Made by a program: the position numbers and the translations under genes
Notes under the pieces: model-generated
Databases searched by the model: none
Seen by the model: only the letters and a program-made list of their open reading frames with translations
What the model was told of the DNA's origin: nothing
In this document: in pieces, positions 1-7,725 of the stretch
Numbering within the stretch: the stretch's first letter is position 1
Layout of the letters: the number at the start of each line of letters is the position of its first letter
Assembly: GCA_023434015.1 (NCBI GenBank)
Contig: JAEYTM010000336.1
Span: 1-14,589 of the forward strand
Reading direction: 5' to 3'
DNA from: Pseudomonadota bacterium
GTDB taxonomy: Bacteria > Pseudomonadota > Alphaproteobacteria > Caulobacterales > Caulobacteraceae
Length of the DNA stretch: 14,589 nt

Positions 1-10
1 GTCCGACGGC

Positions 11-2593
11 TCAGAACCGGGCCGACAGGCTCACTGAATAGCTGCGGCCGAGCTCGTAACGGTTCAGGTCTACGCGTTCGCCCCCGAGGGCCTGGAACTC
101 CTGGAACTCAGTGCCCAGAATGTTGCGGGCCTCGAAGCCGAGGGTCATCTCGGCGCCAGCCACCTCGAAGCCGTGCCGGAAGGTGAAGTCGAGCTGGACG
201 CCCGGCTTCTGGACGAAGTCAGGCGCCCCGGCCGGGCCACGCGCGGTGGTCCGCTCGCTGGCGTAGGTCGCCAGCAGGGTGGCCTGGGTGTCGCCCTCCA
301 GGCTTTCGAACCCGAACTGGACGTTGGCTAGGTGCTCGGACTGACCCTGCAGGCGGCTGCCGTCCTTGACGTAGTTCAAGGCCGGGGCGGCGACGCCGAG
401 GGTGGTCAGCGGGAAGACCACGTCGTCGGCCTTGGCCTTCACCTGCGCCTTGCTGAGCGTGTAGTTCGCGCTGACCAGCCAGCGACGGTTGTCGATCAGG
501 CCGAAGCCGATGCTCGGCTCGAAGAACTTCTTGAACTCGGCCTCCGCACCGTAAAGCACGGCGCGCGGCGCGTTCAGGTAGCTCTGCTGCAAGCCCGAGC
601 CGGACTCGTTGACGACCGACTCGATAGGCTTGTCGATGTCCTTGTAGAAGGCGCCCAGGGTCACATACTGCCCGCGGTCGAAGTAGCGCTCGTACCGGGC
701 GTCGACGTTGATCAGCTCGCTGTCGACAAGATACGGGTTGCCGATGAACAGGCGGTCGGATTCCGGGTCGAGATAGAGCTGCGGCGCCTGCTCACGGAAC
801 TGCGGGCGGGCCACGGTCTTCGACGCACCGAGGCGCAGCTGCTGGTCTTCGGCGAAGTTCCAGGTGACCGTGCCGGCCGGCAGCAGATAGTCGTTGTCGA
901 GTTCGCGACCGTCCGGCTGGGCCGTGGAGAACAGGTCGATGGCGCCGACCCGCTGTGTGCCACTCTCGAACCGCGCGCCGAACGAGGCGCGGACCAGCGG
1001 CAACAGTTCGCCCTCCGCCTGCACATAGAAGGCGTTGGTCTTCAGGCTGGCCTCGTAGGCGGCGGCGCCTTCGGAGCCGGTGACCTCGCGCAGGATCAGA
1101 CCGCCGGGGCCGATGTTGTAGTCGGAGTAGAGGAAATCGACCCGCTGGCGCTGGAAGGCAAGCGACGGCGTGGAGTTCATGGTGAAGCGGAACACCCGCT
1201 GGTCGGAGAAACGCTCGTTGTCGTACCAAGCGTAGCCCGCCGACAGAGTAGCGTCGCGGAAGAAGCCCAGATCCGTCCGGTAGAGCACGTCGATCCCGGC
1301 GCTGGCCGCGGTGTCCTCGACCTCGCTGAAGCGGATGAAGTTCGCGTCGGATTGGGGATTGTGGTAGAAATCGCCGGCGATCCGGCGGTAGCGCACCTGA
1401 CGTTCATAGGGTGCGTCCCGCTCGGTGCGGGCATAGGCGCCGCGCCAGTTCACCTGCAGCTCCCCGAAGGTGTGCTCTCCGGTCAGCTGGGTGTTGATCA
1501 GCTCGCGCTGATACCAGGCGGTGTAGTCGTCGCGGATGTAGTTGCTGGCCCGCGAGCTTTCACCCTCGACGCTGCGCGCTTCCTTGGTGACGCTGCGGAC
1601 ATAGAGGTTGGTCCACTTGAACCTGTGGCGGTCGAAGTCGAGGGCGACGCTGGTCAGGCCGTTGAGGACCACGTCGTTCTGAGTCGAACGCGAGCGCATG
1701 TCCTCGAGGACCGACAGGCTGTCGAGACTGACAATGCCCTCCTGCTGGACGGCGTCGCGGGTCTGCCAGCTGTTGTCGTAGCCGAGCACCGCCACCACGC
1801 CGAGCGCGCCCCAGTCGAAACCGAATGAGCGGCCGGCGGAGATGTCGATGCTGCCGTTCAGGGGGATCGCCCGCGTGGTCTGCAGCAGGTTGATGTTCGC
1901 GTTCTGGAAGCTGCGGCCCATCGCCGTCAGCTGGGTCGAATTGAAGTTCGACGAGTCGATGCGTTTGCCGGTCTCGATCCCGCCGCGGATCGCCTGCGGC
2001 AGTTCGCGGGTTCCGTCATCGATCCCCAGGCCGTCGGTGTCGCCGCCATAGTAGGTCAGGCCACGCTTCAGCGCCGTCGCGTCGTTGCCCCCGACGCTGA
2101 CGCCCACGGAGAAGAACGGCTCGTCGGGCACGTCGAGCGTCTGCAGGTCGATGACCCCGCCGCCGAACTCGCCCGGGTAGTTCGGGGAATAGGTCTTCTG
2201 GACCGTCACGCCGGCGAGGATGTTGCTGGGGAACAGGTCCAGCGGCACCACCCGTTGCAGAGGCTCCGGACTGGGCAGCGGCGAGCCGTTCAGCAGCGCG
2301 GAGGAATACCGCTCTCCCAACCCGCGGACGTAGACGAACCGCCCGCTGACAACGCTGAGCCCGGTGATCCGGGTGAGCGCGGCGGCGGCCGTATCGTCGC
2401 CCTGGCGGACCAGGTCCTCGGTGGTGACGATGGCGGTGACCGCGGAGGTCTCGCGCATCACCTCGGGAATGTAGCGGCCGAGCACCACGACTTCGTCGAC
2501 CGCCTCATCCGCGGCGAAGGCGATCTGCGGCGCGATCAGGGCGGAGGTGCAGAGCAGCAGGCCCGTGAGCGGGCGAAGGAGCTTGGAAGTCAT
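11..2593 (-). CDS. TonB-dependent outer-membrane receptor
   Basis: Outer-membrane gated transporter powered by TonB-ExbBD; the substrate is not identifiable from sequence. The 860-residue protein has a Sec signal peptide (residues 1 to about 27, ending AFA), a TonB-box-like DEVVVLG (33-39), a plug domain (about 50-155, with VYVRGLGERYSS and PGEFGGGVIDL), then a beta-barrel ending in ARF. The C-terminal Phe is the usual BAM signal of outer-membrane barrels. The plug is of the type with PLPSPEPLQRVVPLDLFPSNI, common in receptors encoded beside a beta-helix lipoprotein. The ATG at 2593 is followed directly by the signal peptide; the SD is weak (GAGG, about 10 bases upstream). It lies 68 bases downstream of the lipoprotein gene on the same strand, so it is probably cotranscribed and under the same Pho box. 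Receptor identity is certain; the phosphate-related role is inferred. Confidence 0.95.
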   Translation of the reverse strand: MTSKLLRPLTGLLLCTSALIAPQIAFAADEAVDEVVVLGRYIPEVMRETSAVTAIVTTEDLVRQGDDTAAAALTRITGLSVVSGRFVYVRGLGERYSSALLNGSPLPSPEPLQRVVPLDLFPSNILAGVTVQKTYSPNYPGEFGGGVIDLQTLDVPDEPFFSVGVSVGGNDATALKRGLTYYGGDTDGLGIDDGTRELPQAIRGGIETGKRIDSSNFNSTQLTAMGRSFQNANINLLQTTRAIPLNGSIDISAGRSFGFDWGALGVVAVLGYDNSWQTRDAVQQEGIVSLDSLSVLEDMRSRSTQNDVVLNGLTSVALDFDRHRFKWTNLYVRSVTKEARSVEGESSRASNYIRDDYTAWYQRELINTQLTGEHTFGELQVNWRGAYARTERDAPYERQVRYRRIAGDFYHNPQSDANFIRFSEVEDTAASAGIDVLYRTDLGFFRDATLSAGYAWYDNERFSDQRVFRFTMNSTPSLAFQRQRVDFLYSDYNIGPGGLILREVTGSEGAAAYEASLKTNAFYVQAEGELLPLVRASFGARFESGTQRVGAIDLFSTAQPDGRELDNDYLLPAGTVTWNFAEDQQLRLGASKTVARPQFREQAPQLYLDPESDRLFIGNPYLVDSELINVDARYERYFDRGQYVTLGAFYKDIDKPIESVVNESGSGLQQSYLNAPRAVLYGAEAEFKKFFEPSIGFGLIDNRRWLVSANYTLSKAQVKAKADDVVFPLTTLGVAAPALNYVKDGSRLQGQSEHLANVQFGFESLEGDTQATLLATYASERTTARGPAGAPDFVQKPGVQLDFTFRHGFEVAGAEMTLGFEARNILGTEFQEFQALGGERVDLNRYELGRSYSVSLSARF

Positions 2594-2631
2594 CGACAGG
2601 TGGCCTCGGTTGGGTGGTCAGGCGCGCGGTC

Positions 2632-2653
2632 GGGGCGGGGTTGTCCCCACCCC
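2632..2653 (-). other. Intercistronic GC hairpin between lipoprotein and receptor genes
   Basis: Read on the minus strand this is GGGGTGGGG, loop ACAA, CCCCGCCCC: a 9-bp stem with one central U-G pair. It starts 8 bases after the lipoprotein stop codon and ends 38 bases before the receptor start. No U-tract follows, so it is not a standard intrinsic terminator. In the plus strand the central pair is a C-A mismatch, so the structure favours the sense transcript. Likely roles are 3'-end protection of the lipoprotein message or setting different levels of the two proteins. Confidence 0.6.
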
Positions 2654-2661
2654 TTTGCGGA

Positions 2662-4140
2662 TCAGCAGCTGCTTCCGGCCGCGAGGCCGCAGGTCCAGCC
2701 CTGCCACCAGGTGTCGTTCGCGTCGCGAACGGCGCCGATGTAGGTCGTGTTGACGAAGAACGGATTGACCGTCGCCGCGGCGAACGGCGTCCGCGCAGCC
2801 TCGTTGGCGCCATTCACGAAGCCGTTCAGCGTCGAGGTGAAGCCGATGGCGTTGTTGGTCCCGACGTCGAACAGGGCCTTGACCTGCGCCGCCGTGATGT
2901 CGCTGTCATCGCGGAAGGCGATCGGGCAGGCGAACACCACCGAGTCCCAGCGGGGGGCGGCGGCCTGGGTCGACGGCGTGTCGACGTCGAGGCAGGCGGC
3001 GCTGGCGCGGGCGGAGTAGTAGATGCTGTTCATATAGCGGCCGCCCGTCCCGGTGTTCATCACCTGGATGTCGCCGCCGCCTTCGCGCGTGGTGCCGATC
3101 ACAGTCACGTTCGAGAAGTTCGGACGCGAATTGTAGGCCGCCTGGACCCCGACCGAGCTCTGCTCGAACGGACGGTCGCCGCCGTTGGCGCGCTGGCGCA
3201 CGATGGCGAACTGGACGTTGCCGCGATAGCCCTCGTCGGTGTCGAAGCTGTCGTCGTCGGCGCCGGTGATCACGATGTGCTTGGCGTTGACCGTGCCGCC
3301 GAAGAACTCGATGCCGTCGTCCGAGCTGTTGTGGACCTGGATGTTCTCGACCACCGTGCCGGAGCCGACGCCCAGCAGCGTCAGGCCGTTCAACTCGCGG
3401 TTCGGCTGAACCTCGAAGCCGGGATAGCGGATCTGCACATAGCGCAGACGGCCGCTGTTGTCGGTCACGCTGTTGCCGCCGTACAGCGACACGCCGCCCT
3501 CGAAGGTGGCGACGCAGGCCGCATTCGGCGGAGTCACGCCGGCCGGGCAGCTGGCGATCGGCGCGCGGCCCGCCAGGACGATGCCGCCCCACTGGCCGAT
3601 GGTGTCGGCGCCCGTCGTGCCTTCGACATTCGAGCGGCTCGTGAAGACGATGGGATTGGTCGCCGTGCCTTCGGCGAAGATCTGCGAACCGCGCTGCACG
3701 TTCAGATAATCGAGGCCGCCCGACCCGAACAGGCGCACACCCGCCTCGATGGTCAGGATGCCCTGCTGGCTGCCGGCGATGGGCGCGTTCGGGTCAGCGC
3801 CGCGATCGGTGCCCACATCGGTCCTGCCACTGATCGCGTAGATGGTGCCGGCGCGCAGCGGCACCACGAGGTTGCCGGTGATGAGGCTGGGCAGCTGGCA
3901 GGCGCGCAGCGTGCCGCCGGCCACCGTGCCGACATTGGCGAAGCCGGTCGGGCAGTCCACCGCCGCCTGGCCCGGGGCGGGCGTGATCGGATCGCCGCCG
4001 CCCGTACCGCCGCCGTTTGCGGGCGGGAACGCGCCCTCGCCCGGCGAAGCCACGTTATCCGCGCCGCCGCCACAAGAGGCCAGGGCGATCGCGCTGAGGG
4101 ACGTAATCAGGAGGGTCTTCAGACCCTGGTAGCGGTTCAT
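2662..4140 (-). CDS. Beta-helix-like lipoprotein paired with TonB receptor
   Basis: A 492-residue lipoprotein of unknown biochemical function. The start is set at the ATG at 4140: it gives a clean signal, with n-region MNRYQGLK, a hydrophobic core and lipobox LASC (Cys23) followed by GGG, and it has an SD-like GGAGAG just upstream. A frame extension to 4200 adds 20 residues before the signal and is unlikely. After a Gly/Pro-rich linker (24-60) the body carries right-handed beta-helix features: LTIEAGVRLFG, YLNVQRGSQIFAEGTATNPIVFTS, WGGIVLAGRAPI, LNGLTLLGVGSGT and DDGIEFFGG. The acidic DDDSFDTDEG stretch could bind calcium. Several Cys residues, including the last residue, may form disulfides. 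It precedes the TonB receptor and has a Pho box upstream. From memory this resembles the phosphate-starvation lipoprotein ElpS of Caulobacter crescentus, which is secreted by the type II system, but orthology is unverified. Confidence 0.88.
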   Translation of the reverse strand: MNRYQGLKTLLITSLSAIALASCGGGADNVASPGEGAFPPANGGGTGGGDPITPAPGQAAVDCPTGFANVGTVAGGTLRACQLPSLITGNLVVPLRAGTIYAISGRTDVGTDRGADPNAPIAGSQQGILTIEAGVRLFGSGGLDYLNVQRGSQIFAEGTATNPIVFTSRSNVEGTTGADTIGQWGGIVLAGRAPIASCPAGVTPPNAACVATFEGGVSLYGGNSVTDNSGRLRYVQIRYPGFEVQPNRELNGLTLLGVGSGTVVENIQVHNSSDDGIEFFGGTVNAKHIVITGADDDSFDTDEGYRGNVQFAIVRQRANGGDRPFEQSSVGVQAAYNSRPNFSNVTVIGTTREGGGDIQVMNTGTGGRYMNSIYYSARASAACLDVDTPSTQAAAPRWDSVVFACPIAFRDDSDITAAQVKALFDVGTNNAIGFTSTLNGFVNGANEAARTPFAAATVNPFFVNTTYIGAVRDANDTWWQGWTCGLAAGSSC

Positions 4141-4237
4141 CGTGCTCTCCACCGTCACGGTTACGGTGCACGCGAGAACCCAAACTCCGCTGCGGGCCAT
4201 CGCCCGTCAGACCGAAGCGCCCGCCTGCCCACCGCGG

Positions 4238-4245
4238 TTCTTAGG
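4238..4245 (-). promoter_or_regulatory. Candidate -10 element of the lipoprotein-receptor operon
   Basis: On the minus strand CCTAAGAA lies 8 bases downstream of the last Pho 7-mer. It matches the Caulobacter housekeeping -10 pattern (GCTANAWC) at about 5 of 8 positions. Pho promoters place the -10 about one turn after the box and need no good -35, so the location is right but the match is modest. It would give a leader of roughly 90 bases. Confidence 0.3.
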
Positions 4246-4253
4246 CGCGACCC

Positions 4254-4293
4254 ATGACGGGGACCCGACAGTTAGATGACAGGTTTATTGCAA
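4254..4293 (-). promoter_or_regulatory. Pho box (PhoB operator) upstream of the lipoprotein-TonB receptor operon
   Basis: On the minus strand the 7-mers TTGCAAT (4287-4293), CTGTCAT (4276-4282), CTGTCGG (4265-4271) and CCGTCAT (4254-4260) are separated by exactly 4 bases each, an 11-base pitch. Against the PhoB half-site CTGTCAT they match at 4, 7, 5 and 6 of 7 positions. The spacer between the first two is AAAC, A-rich as in known boxes. Four half-sites could hold two PhoB dimers. The orientation points toward the lipoprotein gene, whose ATG is 113 bases beyond the box. The orientation does not favour direct activation of the plus-strand genes on the other side. Confidence 0.75.
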
Positions 4294-4431
4294 CGCTTGC
4301 CGCGTGCCGGAACAACGCACCGACCGGGGCATTCCTGACGGCAGGGCCTGGTCGCTGCACCGAGGCCCGGCTTGTTACAGCGACCCGAGCGTCATAGCGG
4401 CGGACGGGGTTCCAACGAGACAGGAGCGCAT

Positions 4432-4860
4432 GTGCCGGCAGTCTGGCAGCCAAGGACGGCGATGGGATTTCACCGTTATCACGTGGTGCTGATCGCCTTC
4501 GCCGCGCCCCTGTTCCTCGGCGCGCTGATCAGCGACATCGCCTATGTCCGGACCTTCGAGATCCAGTGGCTCAACTTCGCCGCCTGGCTGATTGCCGGCG
4601 GCATGGTGTTCACCGGCTTCGCCCTCGCATGGTCGCTGGTCGATGTGATCCTCGGACCGGCGCGCCGTGGGCGGCCTCTGATCGGCGCCATCCTGCTGCT
4701 GGCCAGTTTCATCCTCGGCCTGCTGAACTCCTTCATGCACGCACGGGACGCCTGGGGCGCCATGCCCTCCGGCATCGTGCAGTCGGTGATCCTGGCGGCG
4801 CTGATCCTCGCCGCCCTCGTGATCGCCCTCGCGCCCAACGGCGGGAGGGCGCAGGCATGA
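4432..4860 (+). CDS. DUF2231-type inner-membrane protein
   Basis: A 142-residue membrane protein of the DUF2231 type (predicted four-helix membrane proteins, function unknown). Hydrophobic segments lie at about 16-36, 48-72, 82-98 and 112-132, and the DUF2231-like pattern HVVLIAFAAPLFLGALISDIAY covers the first helix. I chose the GTG start at 4432 because AGGAG (4422-4426) sits 5 bases before it and because the residues WQPRTAMGFH fit the usual N-terminus of the family. An ATG at 4462, with AAGGA at 4452-4456 also 5 bases before it, is a real alternative that removes 10 residues. The stop overlaps the next start (ATGA at 4857-4860), so it is translationally coupled to the PQQ dehydrogenase. 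A role in electron transfer or assembly for that enzyme is inference. No convincing promoter was seen; TTGTTA (4372-4377) is at best a weak -35. Confidence 0.85.
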   Translation: MPAVWQPRTAMGFHRYHVVLIAFAAPLFLGALISDIAYVRTFEIQWLNFAAWLIAGGMVFTGFALAWSLVDVILGPARRGRPLIGAILLLASFILGLLNSFMHARDAWGAMPSGIVQSVILAALILAALVIALAPNGGRAQA

Positions 4861-6161
4861 CACGGATGGCGCTTCTGTTATGCGCCGGCGCGACGGCCCT
4901 GCTGGCCGCATGCGACAGGCCCGAACCCGAGTTCTACGGCCCTGACCCAAAGCTGCCGGCGCCGCAACGTGGCGTGCTGCCCAGCATGAAGATCTCCAAG
5001 CCGGCGCCGTGGGGCGACCTGCGGCCGGTGGCGCCGGACGGCTATACGGTCTCCGCGATCGCCACCGACCTGGGCATCCCTCGCCAGACGCTGGTGCTGC
5101 CCAACGGCGACATCCTGGTGGCCGAAGGCCGGGGCGGCGGCGCGCCGGCGCTGCGGCCGAAGGACGTCATCGCGGGCTTCATCAAGTCTCAGGGAACCAC
5201 CTCGGTCGAGGGCGGCGACCGGCTGACCCTGCTGCGCGACGCCGACGGCGACGGGGTCTACGAGGGCCGGCACGTCTTCGCCGAGGGCCTCAACGCGCCC
5301 TACGGCCTCGCCCTGTCGGGCAACCAGCTCTATGTCGCCAACCAGGACGCCCTGGTGCGGTTCCCCTACACCGTCGGCCAGACCCAGGCCGCGGCCGCGC
5401 CGGTGAAGGTCACCGACCTGCCGTCGCACATCAACCACCACTGGACCAAGGCCCTGGCCGTCAGCCCGGATGGTCGGTTCCTGTATGTCGGCATCGGCTC
5501 GAACAGCAACATCACGGAGCGCGGCATGGCCGCCGAGGCGGACCGGGCGATGGTCTGGCAGGTGGACGCGGCGACCGGCGCGCACCGCCCCTACGCCACC
5601 GGCCTGCGCAATCCGACCGCCCTGGCCATCGAGCCCGGCTCCGGGCAGCTCTGGACAGTCGTCAACGAGCGGGACGAGATCGGCCCCAACCTCGTGCCAG
5701 ACTACCTGACCTATGTCCGCGACGGCGGCTTCTACGGATGGCCGTACAGCTACTGGGGCCAGAACGTCGATGAACGGGTGCGGCCGAAGGACCCTCAAAA
5801 GGTCGCCGCCGCCATCCGACCAGACTACAGCCTCGGCGCGCACGTCGCCGCCCTGGGCCTGAGTTTTTCCACGCCGGCCATGGGGCCCCAGTTCGCGGAG
5901 GGCGCCTTCGTCGGCCAGCACGGCAGCTGGAACCGCGATCCGCCGTCCGGATACAAGGTGATCTTCGTGCCGTTCCGCAACGGCCGCCCGGCCGGGCTGC
6001 CCGTCGATGTGCTGACCGGCTTCCTGGGCGAGGATGGGCGCGCCCGCGGCAGGCCCGTCGGCGTCACGGTGGATCCCCGCGGCGCCCTGATCGTGGCCGA
6101 CGACCTGTCGAACACGATCTGGCGGATAACCCCGCCTCGCACCGCGCCTGCGCCGCCCTAG
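4857..6161 (+). CDS. PQQ-dependent sugar (sorbosone-family) dehydrogenase lipoprotein
   Basis: Predicted periplasmic quinoprotein of the L-sorbosone/soluble aldose dehydrogenase family: a six-bladed propeller that oxidises a sugar aldehyde or aldose using PQQ and passes electrons to the respiratory chain. The 434-residue protein starts with a lipoprotein signal (lipobox LAAC, Cys19) followed by Asp20, which by the enterobacterial rule would keep it at the inner membrane. Family hallmarks in order are LPNGDILVAEG (81-91), the EF-like DADGDGVYEG (128-137), HINHHWTKAL (191-200), VGIGSNSNITERG (211-223), GLRNPTALAIEP (249-260), WTVVNERDEIGPNLVPDYL (266-284), GGFYGWPYSYWG (290-301) and GQHGSWNR (353-360). 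The His-rich segment probably holds the catalytic base. Its start overlaps the stop of the upstream DUF2231 gene. The true substrate cannot be told from sequence; no pqq biosynthesis genes are visible. Confidence 0.92.
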   Translation: MTRMALLLCAGATALLAACDRPEPEFYGPDPKLPAPQRGVLPSMKISKPAPWGDLRPVAPDGYTVSAIATDLGIPRQTLVLPNGDILVAEGRGGGAPALRPKDVIAGFIKSQGTTSVEGGDRLTLLRDADGDGVYEGRHVFAEGLNAPYGLALSGNQLYVANQDALVRFPYTVGQTQAAAAPVKVTDLPSHINHHWTKALAVSPDGRFLYVGIGSNSNITERGMAAEADRAMVWQVDAATGAHRPYATGLRNPTALAIEPGSGQLWTVVNERDEIGPNLVPDYLTYVRDGGFYGWPYSYWGQNVDERVRPKDPQKVAAAIRPDYSLGAHVAALGLSFSTPAMGPQFAEGAFVGQHGSWNRDPPSGYKVIFVPFRNGRPAGLPVDVLTGFLGEDGRARGRPVGVTVDPRGALIVADDLSNTIWRITPPRTAPAPP

Positions 6162-6165
6162 TTAC

Positions 6166-7725
6166 TTACTCCCACTCGATGGTGCCGGGCGGCTTGGAGG
6201 TGACGTCGTAGACAACGCGATTGACGCCGCGGACCTCGTTGATGATCCGGGTGGCGCAGCGGCCCAGGACCTCCCACGGGAACTCGAAGAAATCGGCGGT
6301 CATGCCGTCGGTCGAGGTGACGGCCCTGAGCGCCAGCACGTCCTCGTAGGTGCGGGCGTCGCCCATGACGCCGACGGTCTTGACCGGCAGCAGCACCGCG
6401 AAGGCTTGCCAGATGCTGTCGTAGAGCCCCGCCTTGCGGATCTCCTCGAGGTAGATGGCGTCCGCCTGCTGCAGGACCGCCACCTTCTCGCGGGTGATCT
6501 CGCCGGGAATGCGGATGGCCAGGCCCGGGCCGGGGAACGGATGCCGGCCCACGAACTGGGGCGGCAGGCCGAGCTCGACGCCCAGGGCCCGCACCTCGTC
6601 CTTGAACAGCTCGCGCAGCGGCTCGACCAGCTTCAGCTTCATGAAGTCCGGCAGGCCGCCGACATTGTGGTGGCTCTTGATCACGGCCGACGGACCGCCG
6701 CTGGCCGAAACACTCTCGATGACGTCGGGATAGAGGGTGCCCTGGGCCAGGAAAGCGGCGCCTTCGATCTTGGCGCTCTCCTTGTCGAACACCTCGATGA
6801 ACAGCCGGCCGATGGTCTTGCGCTTGGTTTCGGGGTCGGTGACGCCCGCCAATTCCCCAAGGAAAAGATCAGATGCGTCAACGTGAACCAGCGGAATGTT
6901 GTAGTGATCCCGGAACATGGTCACGACCTGGACCGCCTCGTCCTTGCGCAGCAGGCCGGTGTCCACGAACACGCAGGTGAGCTGGTCGCCGATGGCTTCG
7001 TGGATCAGCACCGCGGCCACGGACGAATCGACCCCGCCCGACAGGCCGCAGATCACCTTGGCGTCGCCGACCTGGGCGCGGATCTTGGCGATCTGCTCCT
7101 GGCGGTAGGAGGCCATGCTCCAGTCGCCGGTCAATCCGGCGATGCGGTGGGTGAAGTTGCGCAGGATCAGGGCGCCGCGCGGGGTGTGCGCCACCTCCGG
7201 GTGGAACTGGATGCCGTAGAAGCGGCGGCCCTCGTCGGCGATCACCGCATAGGGCGAGCCCTCCGAAACCGCCACCGCCTCGAACCCCTGCGGCAGGGCG
7301 GTGACCTTGTCGCCATGGCTCATCCACACCGTTTCGCTGTGACCCGGCGCGCCGAGACCTTCCAGCAACGGGCTTTCCTTGACGATCTCGATCTCGGCCC
7401 GGCCGAATTCGCGCGTCGTGCCCGCCTCGACCCGACCGCCGAGCTCGGCGCACATGGTCTGTTCGCCATAGCAGATGCCCAACACGGGCACGCCAGCCTC
7501 GAAGATCCGCTTCGAGGCGGCCGGGCTGCCGCCCTCGTGGACGCTGGCGGGGCCGCCCGAGAGGATGATCGCCCGCGGCTTCATGCTGTCGAGCGCTGCA
7601 TCCGCCTTGTCGTAGGGATGGATCTCGCAATAGACGCCGCTTTCCCGCAGCCGCCGGGCGATGAGCTGTGTCACCTGGCTGCCGAAATCGACGATCAGGA
7701 CCTTTTCGTGGGCGGACGTGGTCAT
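6166..7725 (-). CDS. guaA: GMP synthase (glutamine-hydrolysing)
   Basis: Converts XMP to GMP using ATP and glutamine, the last step of de novo GMP synthesis, in the cytoplasm. The 519 residues are close to the E. coli length of about 525. A class I glutamine amidotransferase domain (7 to about 195) has the nucleophile Cys85 in GICYGEQ and the His175/Glu177 pair in FHPEV. Then comes the ATP pyrophosphatase domain with the PP-loop SGGVDSS (229-235), and a C-terminal dimerisation domain ending PPGTIEWE. The start ATG at 7725 overlaps the rsmB stop by 4 bases (ATGA), with GGAG a few bases upstream, so translation is coupled to rsmB. The gene ends 4 bases from the convergent PQQ dehydrogenase, leaving no room for a dedicated terminator. 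It completes the pathway begun by guaB four genes earlier in this operon. Confidence 0.99.
   Translation of the reverse strand: MTTSAHEKVLIVDFGSQVTQLIARRLRESGVYCEIHPYDKADAALDSMKPRAIILSGGPASVHEGGSPAASKRIFEAGVPVLGICYGEQTMCAELGGRVEAGTTREFGRAEIEIVKESPLLEGLGAPGHSETVWMSHGDKVTALPQGFEAVAVSEGSPYAVIADEGRRFYGIQFHPEVAHTPRGALILRNFTHRIAGLTGDWSMASYRQEQIAKIRAQVGDAKVICGLSGGVDSSVAAVLIHEAIGDQLTCVFVDTGLLRKDEAVQVVTMFRDHYNIPLVHVDASDLFLGELAGVTDPETKRKTIGRLFIEVFDKESAKIEGAAFLAQGTLYPDVIESVSASGGPSAVIKSHHNVGGLPDFMKLKLVEPLRELFKDEVRALGVELGLPPQFVGRHPFPGPGLAIRIPGEITREKVAVLQQADAIYLEEIRKAGLYDSIWQAFAVLLPVKTVGVMGDARTYEDVLALRAVTSTDGMTADFFEFPWEVLGRCATRIINEVRGVNRVVYDVTSKPPGTIEWE

Noticed and set aside
332..1828. Long open frame (498 codons) opposite the TonB receptor
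   Set aside because: It lies antisense to an unmistakable receptor, is low in complexity and rich in Val, Ala, Gly and Arg, and shows no family features. It is a typical GC-rich shadow.
2614..4257. 547-codon open frame opposite the lipoprotein gene
   Set aside because: The opposite strand encodes a lipoprotein with a clean lipobox and known family motifs. The antisense product is repetitive His/Ala/Val/Arg-rich sequence with no domain.
4335..4395. Further Pho-like 7-mers (CTGACGG at 4335, GCGTCAT at 4389)
   Set aside because: They are single imperfect units without a partner at 11-base spacing, unlike the array at 4254-4293.
4372..4400. Sigma-70 promoter for the DUF2231-PQQ dehydrogenase operon
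   Set aside because: TTGTTA has no convincing -10 at the right distance (candidates TAGCGG at 17 or CATAGC at 15 bases). Too weak to list.
4430..4492. Short frame from ATG at 4430 (20 codons)
   Set aside because: It shares the AGGAG used for the DUF2231 gene but is out of frame with it, lies mostly inside that gene and has no recognisable features.
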